Source of the DNA: Arthrobacter sp. SLBN-122
GTDB lineage: Bacteria > Actinomycetota > Actinomycetes > Actinomycetales > Micrococcaceae
Reading direction: 5' to 3'
DNA: 64,000 nt
Assembly: GCF_006715165.1 (NCBI RefSeq)
Contig: NZ_VFMS01000001.1
Location: forward strand, 1,116,001 to 1,180,000
The notes under the pieces were generated by a model that saw only the letters and a list, made by a program, of their open reading frames with translations, was not told where the DNA came from and did no database searches. Shown here in pieces: positions 43,933-52,418 of this stretch. Numbering within the stretch: the first letter of the stretch is position 1; every line of letters starts with the position of its first letter. A program made the position numbers and the translations under genes.

Positions 43933-44466
43933 TTAACTGAATTCGGCGATCAGCTCGACCTCTACGGGAGAGTCGAGCGGAAGAACGGCAACGCCGACGG
44001 CGGAACGTGCGTGCTGCCCGGCCTCACCAAGGACGCGGCCCAGCAGTTCCGAGGCGCCGTTGACGACCGCGGGCTGGCCGGTGAATGAGGGATCCGATGC
44101 GACGAATCCCACAACCTTCACGATCCGGGTGATCCTGTCGAGGTCGCCGATGACGCTCTTCACGGCGGCCAGGGCGTTGACGGCGCAGACGGCTGCGTAA
44201 CGCTGCGCGTCCTCGGGGGAAACGGTGGGCTCGTCGGCGTACCCTTCGCTACCGGCGGACACCTTGCCCGTAGCTTCGAGTTTGCCGCTAATGAACGGCA
44301 GCTGGCCCGAGGTGTAGACGTGGCTGCCGGAGATGATGGCGGGAACGTAGGAGGCCACCGGGGCGGCCACCTCGGGGAGGGTGATGCCAAGTTCCGCGAG
44401 GCGCTGTTCGACGGCGGAAACGGGCGCCGTTGCGGCGCTGGACTGGGCTTCGGCGGGGGTGCTCAT
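43933..44466 (-). CDS. RidA (YjgF/YER057c)-family protein
   Basis: A 177-residue protein. The RidA core is SGSHVYTSGQLPFISGKL, then YAAVCAVNALAAVKSVIGDLDRITRIVKVVGFVASDP, and HARSAVGVAVLPLDSPVEVELIAEF. The arginine after HA (HARSAVGV) is the residue that holds the carboxylate in enamine/imine deaminases. It belongs to the YjgH-like longer group. The 5' neighbour is the DUF4177 gene, 1 nt away. As I recall, the corresponding mycobacterial gene is Rv3678c. Confidence 0.88.
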   Translation of the reverse strand: MSTPAEAQSSAATAPVSAVEQRLAELGITLPEVAAPVASYVPAIISGSHVYTSGQLPFISGKLEATGKVSAGSEGYADEPTVSPEDAQRYAAVCAVNALAAVKSVIGDLDRITRIVKVVGFVASDPSFTGQPAVVNGASELLGRVLGEAGQHARSAVGVAVLPLDSPVEVELIAEFS

Positions 44467-44467
44467 G

Positions 44468-44623
44468 CTACTGCTTCTCCCTCTTGAGGTAGGCGACCAG
44501 GCCGTTGCCGTCGGGTCCGGGGACCACCTGGACGAGCTCCCAGCCGTCCTCCCCCCACTGGTCCAGGATCTGCTTTGTGGCGTGGATAATGAGCGGAATC
44601 GTCGCGTACTCCCATTTGGTCAT
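44468..44623 (-). CDS. DUF4177 small protein
   Basis: A 51-residue protein: TKWEYATIPLIIHATKQILD, then QWGEDGWELVQVVPGPDG, the DUF4177 pattern (WEYxxxPL...WGxDGWELV). The start at 44623 is the only ATG before the core; there is no strong ribosome site. A longer frame to 44974 runs antisense through the PBP gene and is rejected. The same small gene sits beside ridA in mycobacteria (Rv3678A, from memory). Function unknown. Confidence 0.85.
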   Translation of the reverse strand: MTKWEYATIPLIIHATKQILDQWGEDGWELVQVVPGPDGNGLVAYLKREKQ

Positions 44624-44660
44624 GAGAGAAAGCGTAGCCCTTGCCGGTAAAGTGGAAAAC

Positions 44661-46985
44661 ATGGCGACTCGCAACAACCCCTTATTCGACACTGCCACCA
44701 CACTGGGTAAGATCCTCGTTTTCCTTGGTGTGAGCGCGATTTGCGGTGTCCTCGTGGCAGGCCTGCTGGTCCCTGCCGCGGCCGTCTCCGGCAGCGCGGC
44801 AAGCGGTTCCATTGACTTCTTCGATTCCCTTCCGGCAGAGCTGAAGGTTGATCCCCCCAGCCAGACCACCAGGATCCTGGCCGCGGACGGCAGCGAGATC
44901 GCCAGCGTGTACACCGAGAACCGCACCAAGGTTCCGCTGGACCAGATTTCGCCGAACATGAAGAACGCCATCATCGCCGTTGAAGACAGCCGGTTCTACG
45001 AGCACGGCGGCGTGGACACCACCGGTATCCTCCGCGCGTTGGTGAGCACCGCCCGGGGCAACAAGCAGGGTGCGTCCACCATCACGCAGCAGTACGTCAA
45101 CAACGTGCTCAACGCGAACCTCGCCGCCGCCGGCGAAGAGGACCAGATCAAGCTCAACGGCGTCAACAAGGGCGTGGGTGACAAGCTCCGCGAAATGAAG
45201 CTGGCCATCGCCCTGGAGAAGGAGTTCAGCAAGGACCAGATCCTTGAGGGCTACCTGAACATCGTGTTCTTCAACCGTGACGCATACGGCATTGAGGCCG
45301 CTTCCCGGTACTTCTTCAGCACCACCGCGAAGGACCTCACCCTCCCGCAGGCAGCGCTCCTGGCCGGCCTGGTGAACAGCCCCTCCGCCTTCGACCCCAT
45401 CACCAACCCGGAGAAGTCCAAGCAGCGCCGCGACCTGGTCCTGGGACTCATGCTGAACCAGGGCAAGATCACCCAGGCCGAACATGACGCCGCCGTGGCC
45501 ACCCCGGTGGAGCCCAAGGTGACCCAGCCCAAGCAGGGCTGCGCCTACGCGGCCTCTGCCCCGTACTTCTGCGATTACATCCTGCACCTGCTCGAAAACA
45601 ACCCGGCCTACGGTGCGGACGTGAAAGAGCGCCAGCGGCTGATCTACGGCGGCGGGCTCACCATCACCACCACGCTGGATCCCAACGCCCAGGCCACGGC
45701 CCAGGAGCAGGCCAATGCAGCCGCCGGCGCCAACCCTGATAAGTGGGGCGCCGCCATGGTGTCCGTGCAGCCCGGCACCGGCAAGATCATTTCGATGGCC
45801 CAGAACACCACCTTCCTGCCCGGCCAGGGCTTCGACTCACAGTTGAACTTCAACTTGGACAAGCTGGACAAGGACGGCAACGACCTCAACGGCATGGGCG
45901 GCGCGCAGCCGGGGTCCACCATGAAGCCATTCACATTTGCCGAGTGGCTCAACGAGGGCAAGACCATGAACACCACGGTCAACGCCGCGCAGCGCGTCTA
46001 TCCGGTTGGCTATCCGTGGAAGAACACCTGCGGCAAGATCCAGGGCGCCTACAGCACCGCACAGAAGAACGCCGGCCTGGACGCCGCGGACGACCTCCAG
46101 AACGCCGAGCCCCAGTGGTACAGGCCGTTGACGGTCCTGGAGGGCCTCTATAACTCCATCAACACCGTGACGTTTGCTTCGGCCGCCCAGCTGGACTTCT
46201 GCGGGATCCAGAAGATCGTGGACGCCGTGGGACTGCACAGCGGTTTGCCCTCAGCTGACGGCAGCGAGCCGAACCCCAAGGTGAACATGATGACCCTTGG
46301 CAACCTGCTGGGTTCCACCCAGACCTCGCCGCTGACCATGGCCAGCGCCTTTGCCACCTTCGCGAACGACGGCAAGTACTGCGAACCCATCGCCATCACC
46401 GCGGTCACGGACGCCACCGGCAAGCAGCTCCCGGCGCAGTCCAGCAGCTGCCGTGATGCCATCAAGCCGGAAGTTGCCCGTGGCGTGAACTATGCGCTGC
46501 AGGAAGTCCTGAACCGGGGTTCGGGCTCGCTGATCCAGCCCCGCATCTCTACCCGGACCAGCTTCCCCATCGGCGCCAAGACCGGTACGTCCAACAACAA
46601 CGGCTCCACCTGGGTTGTGGGCCACACCACGGGACTGGCAACGGCTGCCTGGTTCGGCGATCCGTTGGGCGACCAAAGCCGTGCAGGACAGAACATCACG
46701 GTCAACGGCAAGTTCTATAAGGGCATTGACGGCTACATGATCGCCGGCCCCATGTTCTCCACCTACATGGCCAAGATTGCCCCGGCGTACGGCACCAACC
46801 CGTTCCCGGCACCGCCGAGCAACATGATCAGCGGAACCACCACTACCGCCCCTGGAAGGACCACCCCGCAGGCTACCCAGGCCCCCGTCCCGACGGCACC
46901 GGCTCCGCAGGCTCCCGCCACCCAGGCGCCGGCCCCGGCACCCACGAGCAACGGCAATGGGAACGATAAGAAGGGCAACGGCTAA
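44661..46985 (+). CDS. Class A penicillin-binding protein (transglycosylase/transpeptidase)
   Basis: A 774-residue bifunctional peptidoglycan synthase of the PonA type. N-terminal membrane helix (residues 16-40). The GT51 domain has IAVEDSRFYEHGGVD (catalytic Glu about 108), GASTITQQYVNN, ILEGYLNIVFFN and LAGLVNSPSAFDP. The transpeptidase has S419-T-M-K422 (PGSTMKPF), S499-I-N and K640-T-G-T. A disordered Pro/Ala/Thr-rich tail of about 55 residues closes the protein. It is followed after 6 nt by a metallophosphoesterase, the same pairing as mycobacterial ponA2/Rv3683. Confidence 0.93.
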   Translation: MATRNNPLFDTATTLGKILVFLGVSAICGVLVAGLLVPAAAVSGSAASGSIDFFDSLPAELKVDPPSQTTRILAADGSEIASVYTENRTKVPLDQISPNMKNAIIAVEDSRFYEHGGVDTTGILRALVSTARGNKQGASTITQQYVNNVLNANLAAAGEEDQIKLNGVNKGVGDKLREMKLAIALEKEFSKDQILEGYLNIVFFNRDAYGIEAASRYFFSTTAKDLTLPQAALLAGLVNSPSAFDPITNPEKSKQRRDLVLGLMLNQGKITQAEHDAAVATPVEPKVTQPKQGCAYAASAPYFCDYILHLLENNPAYGADVKERQRLIYGGGLTITTTLDPNAQATAQEQANAAAGANPDKWGAAMVSVQPGTGKIISMAQNTTFLPGQGFDSQLNFNLDKLDKDGNDLNGMGGAQPGSTMKPFTFAEWLNEGKTMNTTVNAAQRVYPVGYPWKNTCGKIQGAYSTAQKNAGLDAADDLQNAEPQWYRPLTVLEGLYNSINTVTFASAAQLDFCGIQKIVDAVGLHSGLPSADGSEPNPKVNMMTLGNLLGSTQTSPLTMASAFATFANDGKYCEPIAITAVTDATGKQLPAQSSSCRDAIKPEVARGVNYALQEVLNRGSGSLIQPRISTRTSFPIGAKTGTSNNNGSTWVVGHTTGLATAAWFGDPLGDQSRAGQNITVNGKFYKGIDGYMIAGPMFSTYMAKIAPAYGTNPFPAPPSNMISGTTTTAPGRTTPQATQAPVPTAPAPQAPATQAPAPAPTSNGNGNDKKGNG

Positions 46986-46991
46986 GCGCCC

Positions 46992-47936
46992 ATGAACATC
47001 GACACCTTGGCAAGCCGCGCACGTGCAATCGGGCGCGGCTTTGCCGTCACTGCAGGCGCTGGCGCAGCAGCCGGAATGGCTGCCTTCGGCTATGGACTGT
47101 GGGAGAAGAACCAGTTCGTCCTCCGCGAGGAAACGCTGGCCATCCTGCCTCCCGGCCGCGAACCATTCCGGATCCTGCACCTCAGCGACATCCATTTCGT
47201 ACCGGGGCAGAACAAGAAGGCTGACTGGCTGGGGTCGCTGGCGGACCTTCAGCCGGACCTCGTGGTGAACACGGGCGACAACCTGAGCCACGTCAAGGCC
47301 GTGGACCCGCTGCTGGACGCTTTGAAGCCGCTGCTGCAATTCCCCGGCGTCTTCGTCCCCGGCTCCAACGATTACTTCGCGCCCAGCCCCAAGAATCCGG
47401 CAGCGTATCTGTTGGGGCCGTCCAAGGTGAAGCCGAAGCCGATCGCCCTCGACTGGCCGCGCCTGCGCTCGGGCTTCGGCATGAGCGGCTGGGTTGACCT
47501 CACCAACCGCAACCAGTCCCTGGTCCTCAAGGGCATGCGCTTCGATTTCTCCGGCGTTGATGATCCGCACCTGAAGCGGGAACGGTACGCCGGCTGGCCC
47601 CGCGGAACGGTCAGCCAGGATGCGAATGACCACCTCCGGGTAGCGGTCATCCACGCGCCGTACCAGCGGGTCCTGGACCACTTCACCGAAAGCGGAGCGG
47701 ACCTCCTGCTGGCCGGACACACGCACGGCGGCCAGCTGTGCATCCCCGGTTACGGAGCCATCGTGTCCAACTGCGACCTTCCCACCTGGCGTGCAAAGGG
47801 CCTCAACGACTGGTCAAGCAACGGAAGCACGACGCCGGTCAACGTCTCGGGCGGCATCGGCACCTCGCGCTTCGCCCCGGTAAGGATCGCCTGCAAACCT
47901 GAAGCGGTCCTACTGACCCTCACCTCCCCCAACTGA
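46992..47936 (+). CDS. Calcineurin-like metallophosphoesterase, membrane-anchored
   Basis: A 314-residue protein with an N-terminal hydrophobic segment (residues 14-34). Metal-binding motifs are LHLSDIHFVPG (D-x-H), VNTGDNLSH (GDN), VPGSNDYF (GND type, with Ser in place of Gly-Asn), VAVIHAPY and LLAGHTHGGQ (GHxH). It lies 6 nt after the PBP gene and is probably co-transcribed, which suggests a cell-envelope substrate; this is inference. Confidence 0.88.
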   Translation: MNIDTLASRARAIGRGFAVTAGAGAAAGMAAFGYGLWEKNQFVLREETLAILPPGREPFRILHLSDIHFVPGQNKKADWLGSLADLQPDLVVNTGDNLSHVKAVDPLLDALKPLLQFPGVFVPGSNDYFAPSPKNPAAYLLGPSKVKPKPIALDWPRLRSGFGMSGWVDLTNRNQSLVLKGMRFDFSGVDDPHLKRERYAGWPRGTVSQDANDHLRVAVIHAPYQRVLDHFTESGADLLLAGHTHGGQLCIPGYGAIVSNCDLPTWRAKGLNDWSSNGSTTPVNVSGGIGTSRFAPVRIACKPEAVLLTLTSPN

Positions 47937-48052
47937 CCTGTTGCTCCATCACTTAGGGTCCCCAAAAAGGGGTTATGAGGACCATATCTGATAGGGCATC
48001 GGCATTACGGTCTGCAATAACTGGGCAAGCAGCACGCGCCGCTCAAAATCAG

Positions 48053-48068
48053 TGTGAACCGCCTCACG
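48053..48068 (+). promoter_or_regulatory. Candidate CRP site upstream of the ABC exporter genes
   Basis: TGTGAACCGCCTCACG matches TGTGA-N6-TCACA at 9 of 10 half-site bases. It is 62 nt before the exporter start at 48130, in a 193-nt gap with no gene. Confidence 0.5.
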
Positions 48069-48129
48069 CCAATGGCATAGGGTAGTTGCTAGAGGAAACT
48101 ACATTCGTTTTAGAGCTTGAGAAGCGGGC

Positions 48130-49938
48130 ATGGCCAAGCAGACTCCATTTTTCCGATCCATCAGCCGTCTTTATCCGCACGTCCGGCCCATCATCCCCAG
48201 GCTCCTGCTGGGACTCCTCTGCGCCCTCCTGGCCAGCGTGGTGGCCCTGACCATCCCGCAGGTGCTGCGGGTCCTGGTGAACACGGCACTGCAGCCAGGG
48301 GGTACGCCGGATGCCGTCTGGGTTTCCGCCGCAATCATCCTGGTCCTGGGCATCGCCGAGGCGGGACTGGTGGCCCTGCGCCGGCAGTTCGTCATCAACC
48401 CCGCCACCTCCGTGGAAACCCGGATGCGGGTGTCCCTCTATGACCACCTGCAGGAACTGACCGTCTCCTTCCACGACCGGTGGGGCTCCGGCCAGCTGCT
48501 GTCCCGGGCCATGACGGACCTGAACTTCCTGCGCCGCTGGATGGCCTTTGGCGCCATCATGCTGGTGGTCACCACACTGACCGTGATCATCGGCATCGTG
48601 GCCATGTTCGCCATGAGCTGGCAGCTGGCCCTGATCTTCCTGGGCGCCGCCGTTCCCATCACCATCAACAGCTTCCGGTTCCGCACCCGGTTCAGCAAGG
48701 TTGCCCGCCAAAGCCAGGACCAGGCCGGGGACCTTGCCACAACGGTAGAGGAATCCGTCCACGGCATCCGGGTGCTCAAGGCCTTCGGGCGCAGCCGGGA
48801 GGCCCTGGAAAACTTCAACGAGCAGGCGGAAGAACTGCGCCAGACGGAGATCGCGAAGGCACGCCACCAGGCAACGTTCACCATGGTGGTCACACTGCTT
48901 CCCGAACTCGCCTTGGGAGCCGGCCTCGTGGTGGGCGTGATGCTGTGCGCCAGCGGCGAGTTGAGCATCGGCGCCCTGGTGGCGTTCTTCGCCACCGCCG
49001 CAGTCATCGCCTCCCCCGTGGAATTTTCCGGCATGCTGCTGGCCATGGCACTCACGGCCAAGACCGCCGTCGACCGCCACTACGAAGTGATGGACACGCA
49101 GAACGCCATCACCAGCCCTGCACAGCCCAGCAGTCCGGGCCAACTGGCGGGGGCGCTCCGCTTCAACCACGCAGCCTTCGCTTTCGAGGACGCACCGGAC
49201 AAGCCGATCCTCAAGGACATCGACCTGGATATCCTGCCCGGAGAAACCATGGCACTGGTGGGCATTACCGGCAGCGGCAAGAGTGCGCTGATCCAGCTGG
49301 TGGCCCGGCTGTACGACGTCAGCGGCGGCGCCATCACCATCGACGGCGTCGACCTGCGGGACTTCGATGTCGAGGAGCTGCGCAGGATCGTCGGGGTGGC
49401 TTTCGAGGACACCACGCTCTTCTCCAATTCTGTGCGGGACAACGTCCTGCTTGGCGCCCCGGTCCGCACGGAGGATGTCCTGGACGAGGCCCTGGACGTG
49501 GCCCAGGCTCACTTCGCCTATTCCCTGCCCGAAGGCGTGGACACGCTGATCGGCGAGGAAGGCCTGAGCCTGTCCGGCGGCCAGCGGCAACGCATTGCGC
49601 TGGCACGTGCCATCGCCGCGCGTCCAAGAGTCCTGGTCCTGGACGATCCGCTGTCCGCCCTGGACGTTCACACCGAAGAACTGGTGGAGGCCCGCCTCCG
49701 GGAGGTCCTGAAGGACACCACCACCCTGATCGTGGCCCACCGTCCTTCCACCGTGGCCCTCGCAGACCGGGTGGCTTTGCTGGAGGACGGGCGCATCACC
49801 GCCGTGGGAACGCACACCGAGCTGCTGGCCGCCAACCAGCACTACCGTTACGTCATCGCCAGCCTGGACCGGGAGCCGCGGGACCTGGACTCCGAACTGT
49901 CGGCCCTCGAAGACCAGGCTGAGGAAGTGACCCGATGA
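48130..49938 (+). CDS. ABC exporter half-transporter, subunit A (degenerate Walker B)
   Basis: A 602-residue type IV exporter half: six-helix membrane domain (about residues 15-310), then the nucleotide-binding domain. Walker A is GITGSGKSA (from residue 378), signature [16 protein letters not shown]. Walker B reads [12 protein letters not shown], so the catalytic glutamate is replaced by Asp506. The stop overlaps the next gene start (ATGA). It should pair with subunit B to form a heterodimer with one weak ATP site. The exported substrate is unknown; lipid or drug export is typical. Confidence 0.91.
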   Translation: MAKQTPFFRSISRLYPHVRPIIPRLLLGLLCALLASVVALTIPQVLRVLVNTALQPGGTPDAVWVSAAIILVLGIAEAGLVALRRQFVINPATSVETRMRVSLYDHLQELTVSFHDRWGSGQLLSRAMTDLNFLRRWMAFGAIMLVVTTLTVIIGIVAMFAMSWQLALIFLGAAVPITINSFRFRTRFSKVARQSQDQAGDLATTVEESVHGIRVLKAFGRSREALENFNEQAEELRQTEIAKARHQATFTMVVTLLPELALGAGLVVGVMLCASGELSIGALVAFFATAAVIASPVEFSGMLLAMALTAKTAVDRHYEVMDTQNAITSPAQPSSPGQLAGALRFNHAAFAFEDAPDKPILKDIDLDILPGETMALVGITGSGKSALIQLVARLYDVSGGAITIDGVDLRDFDVEELRRIVGVAFEDTTLFSNSVRDNVLLGAPVRTEDVLDEALDVAQAHFAYSLPEGVDTLIGEEGLSLSGGQRQRIALARAIAARPRVLVLDDPLSALDVHTEELVEARLREVLKDTTTLIVAHRPSTVALADRVALLEDGRITAVGTHTELLAANQHYRYVIASLDREPRDLDSELSALEDQAEEVTR

Positions 49939-51761
49939 GCACCGCAACGTTCGGCACCGCCAATGAAGACAACGCCCACCTCAGCAAGAGCGACAGCAGG
50001 GCAGTACGACGCCGGTCGCTCGCCCTGCTGCGGTCGCTGATCCGTCCGGTGCGGGTACGGTTCTGGCTGACCATCGCCATGGTGGTCCTGTCCCAGGCCG
50101 CACGGGTCGCCGGCCCCGCACTAATAGCGTTCGGGATCGACCACGCCCTGCCCGCCCTTCAGGCCGGCGACAACCTCCCGCTGGTGTTCACCGGCGTCGC
50201 CTACCTTTTGGCAGCCATTGCGACGGCGGGACTCACCGCCCTCTACGTCACCTCCACTGCGCGGCTCAGCCAGGCGATGCTGCTGGACCTGCGCGTGCGC
50301 GTCTTCCGCCACACGCAGCGGCTCAGTCTGGAGTTCCACGAAAAGTACACCTCGGGCAGGATCATCGCCCGGCAGACCTCGGACCTGGAGGCGTTGCGCG
50401 AACTCCTCGATTCGGGCGTCAGCTCGCTCGCTTCCGGCATGCTCTTCATGGCCTTTACCGCCGTCACCATCTTTGCCCTGGACTGGCGGAGCGGTTTGCT
50501 GGTGTTGGCGGCGGGCGTGCCGATGTTCTTCCTGTCCCGCTGGTACCAGAAGCACTCGCAGATCGCGTTCCGGGAATCCCGCGTGGTCTCCGCCCGGCTG
50601 ATCGTGCACTTCGTGGAAACCATGACCGGCATCCGCGCCGTCAAGGCCTTCCGCAAGGAGAAGGAGAACTCGGAGCGCTACGGCAAACTCGCCGAGGACT
50701 ACCGGCTGGTCACCGTCCGGTCCATCAACCTCAACGGCATCTTCCAGCCTGGCCTGGTGCTGATCGGCAACGTCTGCGTTGCCGTGGTCCTGCTGTTCGG
50801 CGGATTCCGGGTGCTGGACGGCGACCTGGCAGTGGGCGTGCTCCTGGCCCTCATCCTCTCCACCAAGCGGTTCTTCCAGCCCGTGGACCAGATGGCCATG
50901 TTCTACAACTCGTTCCAAAGCGCCCAGGCAGCCCTGGAAAAGGTGTCCGGACTGCTCGAGGAGGTGCCCACGGTCCGGCCGCCGAAGAACCCGGTGCCCC
51001 TTCCCAGTGCCACGGGGCGCATCGACTTCAACGGCGTGGAATTCCGCTACGGCGATGGCCCATTGGTGGTTCCCCTTCTGGACCTGCACATCCCGGCAGG
51101 ACAGACCGTTGCCCTGGTGGGACAGACGGGCGCCGGGAAATCCACCCTGGCCAAACTCATTGCACGCTTCTACGACGTCACCTCCGGCACCCTCACCCTG
51201 GACGGCGTGGACCTCCGCGACCTGGCCACCACCGACCTCCGGCGGAACATCGTCATGGTCACCCAGGAAGCCTTCCTGTTCAGCGGCTCGGTGGCGGACA
51301 ACATAGCCCTTGGCCGGCCTGAAGCATCACGCGGGGAGATCGAAGAGGCCGCCAAGGCGGTGGGCGCGCACGAGTTCATCCTGGAGCTTCCCGAAGGCTA
51401 CGACACCGACGTCAACAAGCGCGGCGGCAGGGTCTCCTCCGGCCAGCGGCAGCTGATCAGCTTTGCCAGGGCGTTCCTTGCGCAACCGGCGGTGCTGATC
51501 CTGGACGAGGCCACCTCCTCGCTGGATATCCCGTCGGAGCGGCTGGTGCAGGCCGGGCTGGCCCGCCTGCTTGCCGGGACGGAGGCGGAGCGCAGGACGG
51601 CCCTGATCATCGCGCACCGCCTGTCCACGGTGGAGACGGCGGACCGTGTCCTGGTGGTGCACGACGGCCGGATCGTGGAGGATGGCACGCCGGAGGAACT
51701 GATCGGCGGCGGCGGACGCTTCGCCGACCTGCACGGGGCATGGAAAGACTCGCTGGTCTGA
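49935..51761 (+). CDS. ABC exporter half-transporter, subunit B (canonical Walker B)
   Basis: A 608-residue exporter half with a six-helix membrane domain (about residues 40-330) and nucleotide-binding domain. Walker [14 protein letters not shown]; Walker [13 protein letters not shown] with catalytic Glu525. The signature is [17 protein letters not shown], with SSGQ in place of SGGQ. The weak signature faces subunit A's degenerate Walker B, as expected for a TM287/288- or BmrCD-like heterodimer. The ATG at 49935 overlaps the stop of subunit A. Confidence 0.92.
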   Translation: MSTATFGTANEDNAHLSKSDSRAVRRRSLALLRSLIRPVRVRFWLTIAMVVLSQAARVAGPALIAFGIDHALPALQAGDNLPLVFTGVAYLLAAIATAGLTALYVTSTARLSQAMLLDLRVRVFRHTQRLSLEFHEKYTSGRIIARQTSDLEALRELLDSGVSSLASGMLFMAFTAVTIFALDWRSGLLVLAAGVPMFFLSRWYQKHSQIAFRESRVVSARLIVHFVETMTGIRAVKAFRKEKENSERYGKLAEDYRLVTVRSINLNGIFQPGLVLIGNVCVAVVLLFGGFRVLDGDLAVGVLLALILSTKRFFQPVDQMAMFYNSFQSAQAALEKVSGLLEEVPTVRPPKNPVPLPSATGRIDFNGVEFRYGDGPLVVPLLDLHIPAGQTVALVGQTGAGKSTLAKLIARFYDVTSGTLTLDGVDLRDLATTDLRRNIVMVTQEAFLFSGSVADNIALGRPEASRGEIEEAAKAVGAHEFILELPEGYDTDVNKRGGRVSSGQRQLISFARAFLAQPAVLILDEATSSLDIPSERLVQAGLARLLAGTEAERRTALIIAHRLSTVETADRVLVVHDGRIVEDGTPEELIGGGGRFADLHGAWKDSLV

Positions 51762-51843
51762 CCCGCTTCTTCGGTTCGCCGCCCGGGATTTCGCATCCAG
51801 AGCCTGGATCGGCTATCCTTGTAAAGTTGCTTTTGCAGCGGAT

Positions 51844-51920
<77 letters not shown>

Positions 51921-51925
51921 TAACG

Positions 51926-51959
51926 AAAAGAGGGTCTCCTTGCGGAGGCCCTCTTTTTT
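51926..51959 (+). terminator. Terminator of tRNA-Pro
   Basis: GAGGGTCTCC pairs with GGAGGCCCTC (one G-U) around TTGC, followed by six T. Confidence 0.92.
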
Positions 51960-52001
51960 CATCTCGATGTGGTCACGGCCATAACTGATCCTCTAACAGA
52001 A

Positions 52002-52031
52002 ACAGCCCCGGAGCGGTTGCTCCGGGGCTGT
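52002..52031 (-). terminator. Terminator of the peptide-precursor gene
   Basis: Perfect 13-bp stem ACAGCCCCGGAGC / GCTCCGGGGCTGT with a 4-nt loop. On the minus strand it is followed by a T-rich run (TTTCTGTT), so it should end the transcript of the gene at 52061-52288. Confidence 0.85.
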
Positions 52032-52060
52032 CTCATCGCCTCCTGCTGTGAGGAAGCTGT

Positions 52061-52288
52061 TTACGCGGGATCGGGCCAGTTGCCGATGTAGGTGACGACG
52101 GAGGTGTCAGTGGTAGTGGTCTTCTTGTCCTTCTTCACCTTCGTGGAAGCAGGGTCAGGCCAGTTACCGATGGCTACCGACGTACCCGGGTTATCGGCGA
52201 TGGAACCTGCAGACAGGACGGCCGGAGCCGCCGCGGAGAAAGCCAGGGCCCCAGCCAAGGCAGCCGCGGTTGCGATCTTCTTCAACAT
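52061..52288 (-). CDS. Small secreted peptide precursor with two IGNWPDPA copies (candidate pheromone)
   Basis: A 75-residue protein. The N-terminus is a Sec signal peptide (MLKKIATAAALAGALAFSAA, cleavage probably near VLSA-GS). The exported part of about 48 residues carries IGNWPDPA at residues 40-47 and again at 68-75, where it is the exact C-terminus. The copies are joined by a lysine/threonine-rich linker with KKDKK. Their codons differ at five third positions with no amino-acid change. The start ATG 52288 has GAGG 7 nt upstream. TTGACA and TACAAT with 19-nt spacing lie upstream. It is divergent from an HTH-TPR regulator. It resembles precursors of RRNPP signalling peptides; not matched to any named family. 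Confidence 0.8.
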   Translation of the reverse strand: MLKKIATAAALAGALAFSAAAPAVLSAGSIADNPGTSVAIGNWPDPASTKVKKDKKTTTTDTSVVTYIGNWPDPA

Positions 52289-52339
52289 ATAAGTTCCTCA
52301 ATACGAGTCGGATTCGTTACAAAGCCAGCACTGTCCTTG

Positions 52340-52379
52340 TTGACACACATTGTAAAATATTTTCCACAGGGGCTGTCAA
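52340..52379. promoter_or_regulatory. Palindromic promoter/operator region between the peptide and regulator genes
   Basis: TTGACA (52340-52345) and TGTCAA (52374-52379) are inverted around AAAATATTTT (52354-52363), giving a roughly symmetric 40-bp region. On the minus strand TTGACA (52379-52374) and TACAAT (52354-52349) form a likely promoter of the peptide gene with a 19-nt spacer. It is AT-rich relative to its surroundings. Confidence 0.6.
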
Positions 52380-52418
52380 GCATTCGCGCAGCCTTGGCTG
52401 TCCAGAAGGAGGAAACGC

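Noticed and set aside
44624..44974. A longer DUF4177 protein starting at 44974
   Set aside because: The extra part is antisense to the PBP gene, and the family is about 50-60 residues long.
47953..47976. CCCC-AAAAA-GGGG after the phosphoesterase as a terminator
   Set aside because: The stem is only four or five base pairs and is not followed by a T-run; too weak to call.
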